A stretch of DNA of 64,000 nt from Oscillospiraceae bacterium (GTDB taxonomy: Bacteria; Bacillota; Clostridia; Oscillospirales; Oscillospiraceae), in the NCBI GenBank assembly GCA_017527825.1, contig JAFXPO010000019.1, forward strand, positions 62,001 through 126,000, given 5' to 3'. Below are positions 8,467-17,334 of this stretch, piece by piece (positions within the stretch are counted from its first letter, which is position 1; each line of letters begins with the position of its first letter). The notes under the pieces are model-generated. The model was given only the letters and a program-made list of their open reading frames with translations, did not search any database and had not been told where the DNA came from. Made by a program: the position numbers and the translations under genes.

Positions 8467-8517
8467 GTCTACTGTCACACAAGTGACCCGGCTCCCAAGG
8501 GCCTGCTCCGTTGTTGT
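8440..8517 (-). promoter_or_regulatory. NiCo riboswitch (Co2+/Ni2+ sensing)
   Basis: On the minus strand the leader reads GGAGCAGGC, then GGGAGCCGGG, a hairpin-forming GTCACTTGTGTGAC, and finally CGGGACAGTG. The GAGCAGGC, CCGGG and GGGACAGT blocks in this order are the conserved core of NiCo RNAs, which bind cobalt or nickel cooperatively and turn on czcD-type CDF exporters. Here it sits directly before such an exporter and overlaps a terminator. The outer helix P1 is irregular, so boundaries are approximate. Confidence 0.82.
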
Positions 8518-8523
8518 AGTGTC

Positions 8524-8552
8524 AGTATACAAAGTCAAAGCGCGGAAGTCAA
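8524..8552 (-). promoter_or_regulatory. Sigma-A promoter for the CDF exporter
   Basis: Minus strand TTGACT (8547-8552), a 17-bp spacer and TATACT (8524-8529), placing the transcript start near 8517 at the riboswitch. Confidence 0.82.
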
Positions 8553-8600
8553 TCGAAATCGTGCGGAATGCACAAGCTTTTTTACATGCGGAAAAAACGC

Positions 8601-8629
8601 TTGACTTTATCACTTTTATGCGCTAAACT
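8601..8629 (+). promoter_or_regulatory. Sigma-A promoter for the symporter-amidohydrolase pair
   Basis: TTGACT (8601-8606), a 17-bp spacer and TAAACT (8624-8629) on the plus strand, about 60 bp before the symporter start and divergent from the CDF promoter. Confidence 0.75.
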
Positions 8630-8688
8630 TTATTCCGTTAAAGCTGTAAAGCGCAAAAGCGATTTGCAGACAGAAAGGAATGGTTTTT

Positions 8689-10245
8689 ATGGTCCTCAAA
8701 GTGCTCATGCTGCTGGTATTTTTCGGCGTAATGATCGGCATAGGACTGTATTGCCGCCGCAACGCCACAGACGTCAACGGCTTCGTCCTCGGCGGACGCA
8801 GCGTGGGCCCGTGGCTGACGGCGTTTGCCTACGGCACCTCGTATTTCTCCGCGGTCATCTTCGTTGGCTACGCCGGACAGTTCGGCTGGAAGTACGGCAT
8901 CGCCTCCACCTGGGTCGGCATCGGCAACGCGTTGATTGGCTCTCTGATGGCGTGGGGCATCCTCGGCCGCCGCACGCGCATCATGACGCAGCACCTCACA
9001 AGCGCCACCATGCCGGAGTTCTTCGGCAAGCGGTTCGGGAGCAAGTCGCTGAAAATCGCGGCAAGCGCGATCATCTTCATCTTCCTGATTCCCTACACCG
9101 CCTCGCTCTACAACGGTCTCAGCCGTCTGTTCGGCATGGCGTTCAACATTGATTATTCCGTCTGCGTCATTGTCATGGCGGTGCTGACCGGCGTGTACGT
9201 CATCGCGGGCGGGTACATGGCGACCGCCATCAATGACTTCATTCAGGGCATCATTATGATCTTCGGCATCATTGCCGTCATCGGCGCGGTGCTGAAGTCG
9301 CAGGGCGGCTTCCTCGCTGCGCTGGGCGGACTCGCGGCGATCAGCGATCCGCTGGTCTCCGACGCGCCGGGCGTGTTCAGCTCCTTCTTCGGACCCGACC
9401 CGCTGAACCTGCTGGGCGTGGTGATCCTCACGTCGCTGGGCACCTGGGGTCTTCCCCAGATGGTGCAGAAATTCTATGCCATCAAGAATGAGGCGCAGGT
9501 CAACAAGGGCATGATTATCTCCACCGTGTTCGCCTTCATCGTGGCGGGCGGCTGCTACTTTCTCGGCGGCTTCGGGCGGCTGTTCACCGACAAGCTCAAC
9601 CCCGCCAACGGCGTGCCAGCCGGCGGTTACGACGCGGTGGTGCCGACGATGCTCTCCGGTCTGCCCGATATTCTCATCGCGGTGGTTGTGATTCTCGTGC
9701 TCTCCGCGTCCATGTCGACGCTCTCGTCGCTGGTGCTGACCTCCAGTTCCACACTGACGCTGGACTTGCTCAAGGATAACGTCATCCGGGATATGGACGA
9801 GAAAAAACAGGTCTCCGTCATGCGTGCGCTGATCGTGCTGTTCATCGCGATCTCCGTGGTGCTGGCGATCATCCAGTACAAGTCCTCCGTGACGTTCATC
9901 GCGCAGCTCATGGGCGTGAGCTGGGGCGCGCTTGCGGGCGCGTTCCTCGCGCCGTTCCTCTACGGTCTCTACTGGAAGCGCGCCACCAAGGCGGCATGCT
10001 GGGTGAGCTTCGTGTTTTCCGCCGTTGTGATGGTCGCGAATATTTTCGTGCGCGGCAGCTTCCCCAAGCTGCTCCAGTCCCCCATCAACGCGGGCGCGTT
10101 CTGCATGCTCGCGGGGCTGGTCATCGTACCGCTGGTGAGCGCTTTCACCGCGCCGCCGGAGAAAACGCTGGTGGACGACGCGTTCTCCTGCTACGACAAG
10201 CGCGTCATGGTGCGCCAGACCGAGGCGCTGGGTGACGCGGAATGA
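8689..10245 (+). CDS. Sodium:solute symporter (SSS family)
   Basis: 518 residues. The ATG at 8689 is chosen because AGAAAGGA ends 11 nt upstream, whereas the ATG at 8680 is only 2 nt from it. The protein has a profile of about 13 membrane helices, with SSS hallmarks: the early GRSVGPWLTAFAYGTSYFSA stretch (near residues 36-55), the GWKYGIAS loop, YNGLSRLFGM, and TSLGTWGLPQMVQKFYAIKN near 250, as in PutP/PanF-type transporters. It imports a small organic solute with sodium. The substrate is not evident; the translationally coupled amidohydrolase (4-nt overlap) suggests that the substrate or a product of it is hydrolysed next. Confidence 0.88.
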   Translation: MVLKVLMLLVFFGVMIGIGLYCRRNATDVNGFVLGGRSVGPWLTAFAYGTSYFSAVIFVGYAGQFGWKYGIASTWVGIGNALIGSLMAWGILGRRTRIMTQHLTSATMPEFFGKRFGSKSLKIAASAIIFIFLIPYTASLYNGLSRLFGMAFNIDYSVCVIVMAVLTGVYVIAGGYMATAINDFIQGIIMIFGIIAVIGAVLKSQGGFLAALGGLAAISDPLVSDAPGVFSSFFGPDPLNLLGVVILTSLGTWGLPQMVQKFYAIKNEAQVNKGMIISTVFAFIVAGGCYFLGGFGRLFTDKLNPANGVPAGGYDAVVPTMLSGLPDILIAVVVILVLSASMSTLSSLVLTSSSTLTLDLLKDNVIRDMDEKKQVSVMRALIVLFIAISVVLAIIQYKSSVTFIAQLMGVSWGALAGAFLAPFLYGLYWKRATKAACWVSFVFSAVVMVANIFVRGSFPKLLQSPINAGAFCMLAGLVIVPLVSAFTAPPEKTLVDDAFSCYDKRVMVRQTEALGDAE

Positions 10246-11090
10246 TCGTCGATATCCACACCCACACGTTTCCTGGGAAAATCGCCGCGCGGACGGTAGA
10301 CAAGCTGCAAAGCATGTCCCACACCCATCCGTTCACCGACGGCACCGTGCAGGCGCTGCGCGAATCCATGGCGGCAGCGGGCATCGATCGCTCCGTGGTC
10401 GTGCCCGTTGCCACCAACGCCCGGCAGGTGCCCCGCGTCAACGACGCGTCCATCGCGCTCAATGAGTCGGGCGGCGGCGTGCTGTCGTTCGGCTGCATGC
10501 ACCCGGACTATGACGGCTGGAAATCAGAACTTGCGCGGCTGGCGGAAAACGGAATCAAGGGCATCAAGCTCCATCCCGTGTATCAGGAGGTCAACTTCGA
10601 CGACCCGCGTTTTCTTCGCATCCTCGACCGATGCGCGGAGGTGGGTCTGCTCGTGCTGACCCACGCTGGGAAAGACGTTGGCTTCCCCGGCGCCGCCGAC
10701 AACGTCTCCCCCGCGCGTATCGCAAGCGCCATGCGCCAGACCGACGGCGTGGCGCTGATCTGCGCCCACATGGGTTCATGGCGGCAATGGGACGACGCAG
10801 AGCGGCTGCTGCCAGAGACCGGCGTGTACCTCGACACCTCGTTTTCCCTCGGCGCAATGACGCCCAACGGCGACGGGTATTATCCCACGCCGGAGAGCCT
10901 GCGACTGCTGAGCGATGAACAATTTGTCCGCATCGTGCGCGCCTTCGGCGCGGAGCGGGTGCTGTTCGGCACGGATTCGCCCTGGGGTGAGCAGGCGGAC
11001 AGCCTGCAAAAGCTCCGCGCCCTGTCGCTGACTGATCCCGAATTGACCGCTGTTCTCGGCGGCAACGCGCAAAAGCTGCTGGGGCTATAG
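10242..11090 (+). CDS. Amidohydrolase-2 family metal-dependent hydrolase
   Basis: 282 residues in a TIM-barrel amidohydrolase pattern (PF04909 class): N-terminal metal motif DIHTHTFPG (residues 4-12), KLHPVYQEV near 110, LTHAGKDVG near 137, ICAHMGS near 170 and a late FGTDSPWG motif carrying the catalytic Asp. Members hydrolyse or decarboxylate small ring or amide compounds with one zinc-type metal; the substrate cannot be told. The start codon overlaps the symporter stop (ATGA), so the pair is translated together. A strong stem-loop follows 34 nt after the stop codon. Confidence 0.82.
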   Translation: MIVDIHTHTFPGKIAARTVDKLQSMSHTHPFTDGTVQALRESMAAAGIDRSVVVPVATNARQVPRVNDASIALNESGGGVLSFGCMHPDYDGWKSELARLAENGIKGIKLHPVYQEVNFDDPRFLRILDRCAEVGLLVLTHAGKDVGFPGAADNVSPARIASAMRQTDGVALICAHMGSWRQWDDAERLLPETGVYLDTSFSLGAMTPNGDGYYPTPESLRLLSDEQFVRIVRAFGAERVLFGTDSPWGEQADSLQKLRALSLTDPELTAVLGGNAQKLLGL

Positions 11091-11123
11091 CCCCTTTCCA
11101 CGCGAAAAGCTGTACGGTGCCAA

Positions 11124-11167
11124 AAAACAAGCGTCATGCTATGCAAGGCTAACATGACGCTTGTTTT
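11124..11167 (+). terminator. Stem-loop terminator after the amidohydrolase gene
   Basis: AAAACAAGCGTCATG pairs with CATGACGCTTGTTTT around a 14-nt loop. The T-rich side is short on the plus strand and longer (six T) on the minus strand, so it may work in both directions and insulates the leader RNA that follows. Confidence 0.7.
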
Positions 11168-11233
11168 GTCATTCGGCAAGCAGTTATTCCATCTTTTACC
11201 AACAGTTTCTTTTCAAATTTTATATAATGTGTA

Positions 11234-11262
11234 TTGCAATTTCATGAATTATATGGTATAAA
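11234..11262 (+). promoter_or_regulatory. Extended -10 promoter for the surface-protein leader RNA
   Basis: TTGCAA (11234-11239), a 17-bp spacer and TATAAA (11257-11262) with ATATGG just before the -10. The same arrangement (TTGCA., ..GAATT.TATGGTATAAA.., then GTCACT) occurs at 50544-50572 in the invertible segment, so the two promoters are related and probably co-regulated. Confidence 0.78.
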
Positions 11263-11582
11263 GAATATGTATTAGTGTAAGTGTCACTATTTCCCTTTTT
11301 GGAGCATATAACAGTTTGCAGGCTCCGGGGCGGCGCTTCGGCGCCGGGGGATCAGGGCGCTATGACCGAACCGGCGTGAGCCGGGTCGTGAAATAGAAAT
11401 CAACGGAAAGGATGTGGTAGCAAGGCAAAAGCGTGGCAGTTCAGCGGGGCGCACCCGAACGTCGCCGGTATTGTTTGCGCATGCCGGCGATTGAGGGGGA
11501 ATGCGCCGGGGCTTCATCAGAAGCTACGTAGACTGATGATGTGCGCTGAGCGCGCGAGGTAGGATAGTTGCAACGCACAACC

Positions 11583-11657
11583 GTCGAAAGGCGGTGCCGC
11601 AAAGCTACAGGGGCTAACTTGCCGGGTGCAAACCGGCGACATGCCAGCCAGCCGCCA
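11583..11657 (+). promoter_or_regulatory. Candidate c-di-GMP-I (GEMM-I) riboswitch aptamer A
   Basis: GTCGAAAGGCGG is followed by GCCGCAAAGCTACAGGGGCTAA, a hairpin with GCCGG/CCGGC, and CATGCCAGCCAGCCGCC. This parallels the GEMM-I layout (GACGCAAAGCCAC.GGG.CTAA, second hairpin, then ATG..GCC.GG.TGCC). It is less canonical than the downstream aptamer. A third, more degenerate relative, also with an ACGCAAAGC core and later AGGAGGCTAAAGCC, spans about 11686-11790. Confidence 0.55.
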
Positions 11658-11828
11658 GATATGGCATCTTCATTCAGCAAGGTCGTCGAAAGGCGGCTCA
11701 CGCAAAGCCGCACGTTGGGAAACCGCGTGCACAGGAGGCTAAAGCCGATGCGAAGTCCAGATATTGGGTACGCGCGGAGGCCAGGCTCGTCCGGCTGCCG
11801 GAGAGACATTATCTGCTTTAGCAAACCC

Positions 11829-11905
11829 GCTGAAAAGCGGCGACGCAAAGCCAGAGGCTACGGCGCGTTATGCGCTATGCCCGTTCGGCCGCCGGGGATC
11901 TTTGC
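11829..11905 (+). promoter_or_regulatory. c-di-GMP-I (GEMM-I) riboswitch aptamer C, proximal to the surface gene
   Basis: GCTGAAAAGCGGC, then GACGCAAAGCCAGAGGCTA, a hairpin GGCGCG..TGCGC, TATGCCCGTTCGG and CCGCCGGGG. The order and core bases match the GEMM-I consensus, and the same module stands before the peptide gene at 49968. No terminator with a T-run follows, so control may act on translation or through the GC-rich stems at 11970-12005. Boundaries are approximate. Confidence 0.72.
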
Positions 11906-12043
11906 CTCCGCAAGAAGGAAGGGGACCCGTGTTGCATCCGCCGCCCATCGGGCGTGATGCGTAACTGCATGACACCGCCGGGAGGCGGCGGCAATCCGGC
12001 GATCCCGGAACTTTTGAAATTGCAAAGAAAGGAATGAAATCTA

Positions 12044-15000
12044 GTGAAAGCTAAGCTTATAAGAGCATTATCTCTCCTCTTATCTCTCATTATGATCATG
12101 GGCTGCATGAGCCTGCCGGCTTTTGCAGCGGACAAGACTGTCTATGTAAAGATCGCGTTGCAGGATGAATCCGATTTTACTATTTTGACAGTCACCGGCG
12201 ATGAAGACTTTGACTTCACGGAAGAATATTATTTGAATGCTTCTGCTATTCAACCCGAAGATCAAGGCGACGGAGTATATTCTGCTGCTCTTACGATAAA
12301 CAAGTCCTACTCGTTTATGGTAGACAGCAATCCACTACTCGCTACCGGAACCAAAAAAGATTTAGTCATCGTTGTACCCGAAAATTGCGATTGTGTTACG
12401 CTCAAGCAGGATAGTGAGGGCGGCAATTGGTCTGCTGATTGGAGCGTCTACGGCGAAGAAGAGTCGGAGACTCCCGCCGTCCAAGGCTTCTATCAGGACA
12501 CCGAGAACCCAAACCTCTACCACATCACCAGTCTTGAAGGTCTGAAGCAGTTCCGCGACAGCGTGAACAATGGCACCAGCTACAGTGGTGAGACCATTCA
12601 GCTTGACGAAGACATTGACCTGAGCGGCGAGAACTGGACGCCGATCGGCAGGAATGGCGTTACCTTCAATGGCACGTTCAACGGTAACAGTCATAAGATC
12701 GAGAACCTGACAATCAATGACGATTCGTTGAGTGAAGCCGGTCTGTTCGGTCAAACGATGGGTGCCACAATCCAAAATATTACGATTGAGAATGTGACTC
12801 TGGCCGCCCAATCTAAGGTTGGTGCACTTGTTGGTTTTAGCAACGGTGCCAACGCCACGTTCACCAACTGTTCTGTAACCGGTACGATTCAAATCGCCGG
12901 AACAAGCAGTGTTGGCGGGCTTATCGGCAATATTTCGGAGGGCAAATTTACCCTGACCGGCTGCTCTGTGGACGGAACCAATGCGGAAAACCGTTCGGTT
13001 ACCGGCACGAACATGGTTGGCGGTTTGGTTGGCAACACCCTGTACGCCGGTACCATAACCAATTGCTCAGTCAGCAACGTAACTGTCAGCAGTCCGAAGA
13101 AGCTTGGTGGTCTGGTCGGTCAGATTTTGTACAGCAAGTATCCGAATGCTACCGATTATAATGCGCCGCTGATTATTTCCGACGTATCGGTAAGTGATGT
13201 TACTGTTGACTGCACTGCAACCGCTGATACTGATGATTACGTTCAGGTAGGTGGACTTATTGGCATTCTGTATCGTAGCGACGGTGTTTCATCCCTCAAT
13301 CAGGTCAGTATTGCCGGTACTGTGTCGGACGTGACGGTGAATGCTATTGAGAGCAGTAAGAAAGGCGCCGCTGTCGCCGGTCTTGCTACTGGCGGTTACC
13401 GAAAGCTCAGCGCTGCGGGCTCCGCCGCGGAGCTCACCGAGGACGGTGTGGAGTTCGACGTCAACTATTCAGGCACAAACACGATCAACGGCAACACGAA
13501 CTACACTAGTTATAAGGGCATCTACAATCCTGCGCCCGTAACCTACGTCGCGCAGATTGGCAGCACCAAGTACGTGACGCTGGCGGAAGCCTTCGAAGCG
13601 GCTGAATCCGGCGACACCATCACGCTGCTGGCGGACGTAAAGTTGACGGGCACAGCAGAAGCGGATCGACTTTGCGTTACGAAGTCCATCACTCTCGATA
13701 TGGACGGAAAGACAATCAGCTTCGACGAATCCGTAACTGACGCCGGAAGCAACTTTGCTGTGCTTTGGGTGCTCAATGGCGCAACGCTGACATTGACCGG
13801 CAACGGCACGATTGACGGAAGTAGCGCTGAGGCGTACGGCATCAACCTCGGCTATATCCAAAAAAAGTCTGGCGAAACAGTCACCCGTGAAGAACAGACT
13901 GGCAATCTGGTAGTCGAGAGCGGAACGATCAAGGGTGACGTTTCCGCGATCCAGATTCAGGTTGGTACCGCAGAGATCAGCGGCGGCTATTTTGAGGTCA
14001 AGCCTTATAATGACGGAAAGGACCCTTATCGTTACACGCTGAACTGCATCGACGCATCGTTCAAGGCAGGGAAAGCGGTTTATTCTGTCACCGGCGGCAG
14101 CTTCTATAAGTTTGATCCGTCGGACAGTGCTTCGGAGAATCCGGCGGGTGTCTTCACCGCCAACGGCTACGCCGCCTACAAGACCGGCGACAAGTGGATA
14201 GTCACCGAAGATAACAAGGTTGCCGAAATTGATGGTGTCTTCTACGGCACGCTGCCGGAAGCCATCGAAGCGGCTGAATCCGGCGCGACCATCACGCTGC
14301 TGAAGGACATTGACCTCGGTTCCGCAAGCCTTACCATTGGCAAGGCTCTGACGCTCACCAGCGACGGCGTCGCGAAGACCATCGCCAGCAGCGCGGCGCA
14401 GGCGATCCTGCTGACCGGCAACGGCAATGTGACGCTGGAAAAAGTGAACGTTACCGCGACCAAGGGCCATGGCATCCAGGCGGGTAACGATTCCGCGGCG
14501 TACAGCGGCCAGCTGACGCTCGACGGCGCGACTCTGACGGTTGCCAAGCGCGGCATCCGCGTGTATAAGGAAGACACCGGCTTTGGTATTGCACTGGAGG
14601 ATTCGACGATCCAGAGCAATGTGGCTGACCCCAAGAAGGCCTACACCACCGGCAACGACGCGATGGGTCTGAGCCTTGGCACAACGGACGACAAAGGTTA
14701 CACCGTTACGATCACGGATTCGACGATTCAGGGCTTCTCTTACTGCATCAACAGCGTAATGAGCGGCAGCAATCTGAACGTCACCATGACCGGCGGCGCA
14801 ACCTACGGCCGCGCCGCACTGAACGTCTGGGGCAGCAACAACACGTTTACCATGACGGATGTTGACATCCACGGTCTCAACATCCAGACCGGTCCGACTG
14901 AGGGGTTTGCCTGCATCGTGGACAACACGTCGGCAAGGAATAACACATACGAGATCAATCAGTGCAAGTTCTATGCGTTTCTGAGTGAAGCCGCAAACAA

Positions 15001-17314
15001 CACAGAGACCTCGACGGCATCTGAGCAAATGTTTGATCTCCGTGGCTATGGCTCTAAGATGTTCATCAACGGCAATGTGACTGCATACGTCGCCAAGGTT
15101 GGCAATACAGACGCGGACGCATCCAATGGTCGCTTTGGTCTGATGTACAGCGAGGGCTGCTTGATGTACAACCTGGTTGTTCTGGATCGCTCTGCGATGA
15201 ATGATTTGGCCGCTGAGATTGCTGCGTTGTCCGATGATGTCGATAAGATTCAGTATGGCGAAGCGCAATACGATCTTACCCGGCTGACCTACACAACCGA
15301 AGTGCTCTATTGTTGGTACACGGGAAATCAGATGAAGGGCGTGTATTGCGACTTCAACGTTCCGTTTACGAGCGCAGCATATAAGTTGTGTGACGGCGGG
15401 CTTATTCGGTTGCAGAAGAACGTTGAGCTCACCCAAAACCTGACCGCAAACGTGAGTTTTAGTCTCATCCTCGACACCTACAGCATCACCGCCGGCAATT
15501 ATCGCATTCAGATTGCTGCCGGTGCGACCGTTACCACCGACAAGCAGGCGACCGGATTGTTCTCCGTGCCGGAGGGTTACGAGCTGGTTGAGACTAAGAT
15601 CCCAAGCGGATATACCTATCGCGCTTTTGTCCAGCAGTCCACGTCCAATGACACGACCAAGCAGGAACAGGTGAACGAAAACACCACGAAGACCACCACC
15701 ACGAACTTCACGATGAGCGCCGGCGCTGATGCTGATGATCCCAGCTTCGCCATCAAGACCGAGGTCACAACGACGACGACTGGTGAGAACGCGTCCAGCA
15801 ACACCACAACCACGTTCCGCCCGGTCGAGGTTGCCACTTCTGCCGCGGCTACCGCGCCTGAGGCTGTCAAGTCGGATACCTCCAATGCTGCTATAAGTGT
15901 TGTTGCGGCTATAACTGCTTACAACGACACTAAGGCGACCAGCGAATCCGCCACCTTCAAGGCAGCGCTGAGTGATAGCGACAACGCGACTCCGGCGAAG
16001 GTTCTCAAGACCACTGCCGCGGCGAACGCTATCGCCAAGGCTGCTGCGAACGTGAGTGCCGCAGAAATCAGCGAGGCAAAGGTCATCCTCAAGACCGAGT
16101 TGAGGTCCTTTGAAACGACTGACAACAGCAATAATGTTAAAAAGGTCGTTTACGACATCAAGCCGGTCGCGCAGCTGTACAACGCGAATGGCGAAAGTCT
16201 TGGCGAAGCCGTTAAACTGCTCAACGACGATATCGCGGAAGGCGAGACCTTCACCTTCGAGATTCCGGTACCGAGCGCCATGACCGCTAGCGACATCAAG
16301 GTAAGCCACAAGGGTGAATCTGGCTATTCGACGGAAGTCGGCACCTACACGCCGGCTGGCGAAGTGGGTACTGTCCGCTACATCACCGTCACGGTTGACC
16401 ACTTTAGCGAGTTCGAGCTGGAGGAAGATACCCTTGTACTCGGAACTGCAAAGGTCACGGCTAACCTTACCCTTGAAGACGAAATCAGAATCAACTTCAG
16501 CGTCTCGCAGCTGAGCAAAGATGCGTCGAACTACTATGTCACATATCAGTTTGCTGGTGAGACCGAGCCGCATATCGCATACTTTAATAACACCACTATG
16601 GTTTCCAGCGGCATCTACAAGTTTACTGTAGCTGACTGTGCAGCGAAGCAGATGACCGACAAAGTGAATTTCAAAGTGTACTACGATGGAGTCATGGTGT
16701 ACAACTTTGACTATTCTATCCGGGATTACTGCGTCAGAATGATTAAGAATAGCAATGATCAGAAGCTGAAAGCCCTTTGCCGTGCCATTCTGGACTACGG
16801 TGCGTCCGCGCAGACTTACTTCGGTTATCGTACGGATGCCCTTGCGAACGCCGACGGCTACGGAAAATATGACAGCAATGCGATACCTGCCGTCGACAAC
16901 ACCAACACCAACAACGTGATTGCTCTGGATCTTCCTAGTCTGGGTAACGGCATCAGAAGCGTGAACGCAAACTTGACGCTGGTTTCCAAAACTGAGATGA
17001 ACTTCATGTTGAACGTGAATGATACTCAGAGTATTTCCGATTGCACTGTTACATCCAGCGATCAACAAGAAACAGTTAGCACCAGCATGACCACATCGGG
17101 TAACATTGTAACAATCAAGGTCAACGGTATTGCTGCAAAGAATTTGAATCACGCTTACACGCTGACATTCCAGTGCGGTGATCAGGAAAACAGCATTACC
17201 TATTCCCCGCTCACCTATGCGTACCGCAGCCAGAATAAGGCAGCAGGTCTCGGTTATCTTAGCAAGGCGTTGTACCAGTATTGGTTCACGGCTCAGCAGT
17301 ATTTTAGCAAGTAG
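12044..17314 (+). CDS. Large secreted GLUG-type surface protein
   Basis: 1756 residues beginning at a GTG 10-15 nt after AAAGAAAGGAA. A signal peptide with cleavage after PAFA (residue 28) directs export. About residues 170-480 hold GLUG-type beta-helix units (NWTPIGRNG, GTFNGN, GLFGQT, VGALVGFS, VGGLIGN, VGGLVGN). Residues 500-1000 hold two further blocks that begin with (T/F)YGTLPEAIEAAESG-type repeats and form a right-handed beta-helix. A Thr/Asn-rich linker lies near 1200, and the last 300 residues are a globular tail with CRAILDYGASAQTYFGY, seen in other clostridial surface proteins. There is no LPxTG or SLH anchor. Its GC content is visibly lower than that of its neighbours, hinting at a different origin. 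The long antisense frame inside it is a shadow. Confidence 0.9.
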   Translation: MKAKLIRALSLLLSLIMIMGCMSLPAFAADKTVYVKIALQDESDFTILTVTGDEDFDFTEEYYLNASAIQPEDQGDGVYSAALTINKSYSFMVDSNPLLATGTKKDLVIVVPENCDCVTLKQDSEGGNWSADWSVYGEEESETPAVQGFYQDTENPNLYHITSLEGLKQFRDSVNNGTSYSGETIQLDEDIDLSGENWTPIGRNGVTFNGTFNGNSHKIENLTINDDSLSEAGLFGQTMGATIQNITIENVTLAAQSKVGALVGFSNGANATFTNCSVTGTIQIAGTSSVGGLIGNISEGKFTLTGCSVDGTNAENRSVTGTNMVGGLVGNTLYAGTITNCSVSNVTVSSPKKLGGLVGQILYSKYPNATDYNAPLIISDVSVSDVTVDCTATADTDDYVQVGGLIGILYRSDGVSSLNQVSIAGTVSDVTVNAIESSKKGAAVAGLATGGYRKLSAAGSAAELTEDGVEFDVNYSGTNTINGNTNYTSYKGIYNPAPVTYVAQIGSTKYVTLAEAFEAAESGDTITLLADVKLTGTAEADRLCVTKSITLDMDGKTISFDESVTDAGSNFAVLWVLNGATLTLTGNGTIDGSSAEAYGINLGYIQKKSGETVTREEQTGNLVVESGTIKGDVSAIQIQVGTAEISGGYFEVKPYNDGKDPYRYTLNCIDASFKAGKAVYSVTGGSFYKFDPSDSASENPAGVFTANGYAAYKTGDKWIVTEDNKVAEIDGVFYGTLPEAIEAAESGATITLLKDIDLGSASLTIGKALTLTSDGVAKTIASSAAQAILLTGNGNVTLEKVNVTATKGHGIQAGNDSAAYSGQLTLDGATLTVAKRGIRVYKEDTGFGIALEDSTIQSNVADPKKAYTTGNDAMGLSLGTTDDKGYTVTITDSTIQGFSYCINSVMSGSNLNVTMTGGATYGRAALNVWGSNNTFTMTDVDIHGLNIQTGPTEGFACIVDNTSARNNTYEINQCKFYAFLSEAANNTETSTASEQMFDLRGYGSKMFINGNVTAYVAKVGNTDADASNGRFGLMYSEGCLMYNLVVLDRSAMNDLAAEIAALSDDVDKIQYGEAQYDLTRLTYTTEVLYCWYTGNQMKGVYCDFNVPFTSAAYKLCDGGLIRLQKNVELTQNLTANVSFSLILDTYSITAGNYRIQIAAGATVTTDKQATGLFSVPEGYELVETKIPSGYTYRAFVQQSTSNDTTKQEQVNENTTKTTTTNFTMSAGADADDPSFAIKTEVTTTTTGENASSNTTTTFRPVEVATSAAATAPEAVKSDTSNAAISVVAAITAYNDTKATSESATFKAALSDSDNATPAKVLKTTAAANAIAKAAANVSAAEISEAKVILKTELRSFETTDNSNNVKKVVYDIKPVAQLYNANGESLGEAVKLLNDDIAEGETFTFEIPVPSAMTASDIKVSHKGESGYSTEVGTYTPAGEVGTVRYITVTVDHFSEFELEEDTLVLGTAKVTANLTLEDEIRINFSVSQLSKDASNYYVTYQFAGETEPHIAYFNNTTMVSSGIYKFTVADCAAKQMTDKVNFKVYYDGVMVYNFDYSIRDYCVRMIKNSNDQKLKALCRAILDYGASAQTYFGYRTDALANADGYGKYDSNAIPAVDNTNTNNVIALDLPSLGNGIRSVNANLTLVSKTEMNFMLNVNDTQSISDCTVTSSDQQETVSTSMTTSGNIVTIKVNGIAAKNLNHAYTLTFQCGDQENSITYSPLTYAYRSQNKAAGLGYLSKALYQYWFTAQQYFSK

Positions 17315-17334
17315 AGCAGAGGAGGAGAGATACT

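Larger units (their letters stand above)
11269..12043 (+). ncRNA. Long structured leader RNA, copy 1 (conserved block 11357-11516 plus c-di-GMP-I-like aptamers)
   Basis: No credible gene lies between the promoter and the GTG at 12044, yet the 770 nt are full of stems. The block 11357-11516 closely matches the minus-strand leader at 50371-50211: GCTATGACCGAACCGGCG, AGCCGGGTCGTGAAATAGAA, GGCAAAAGCG.GGCAGT, CAGCGGGGCGCACCCG, and a long stem TCGCCGG/CCGGCGA are shared. It is followed by two or three GEMM-like modules. Both copies end with TTGCAAAGAAAGGAA before the coding start. Stems such as GACC..CCGGC/GCCGG.GTC support an RNA rather than a DNA function. I do not recognise the first block as a named RNA family. 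Confidence 0.72.

Noticed and set aside
11441-11957. Small frames on both strands in the leader region (for example 135 residues, minus; 129 residues, plus)
   Set aside because: Arg/Pro-rich products without ribosome sites; the nucleotide sequence, not the reading frame, is what is conserved with the second leader.
11269-12043. Group I or group II intron in the long leader
   Set aside because: No recognisable P7/guanosine site, domain V or intron-encoded protein was found; the modules fit aptamer-like repeats better.
13469-17152. 1227-residue open frame antisense to the GLUG surface protein
   Set aside because: It mirrors the codon bias of the real gene, has no domain, signal or ribosome site, and the plus-strand protein has a clear signal peptide and repeats.
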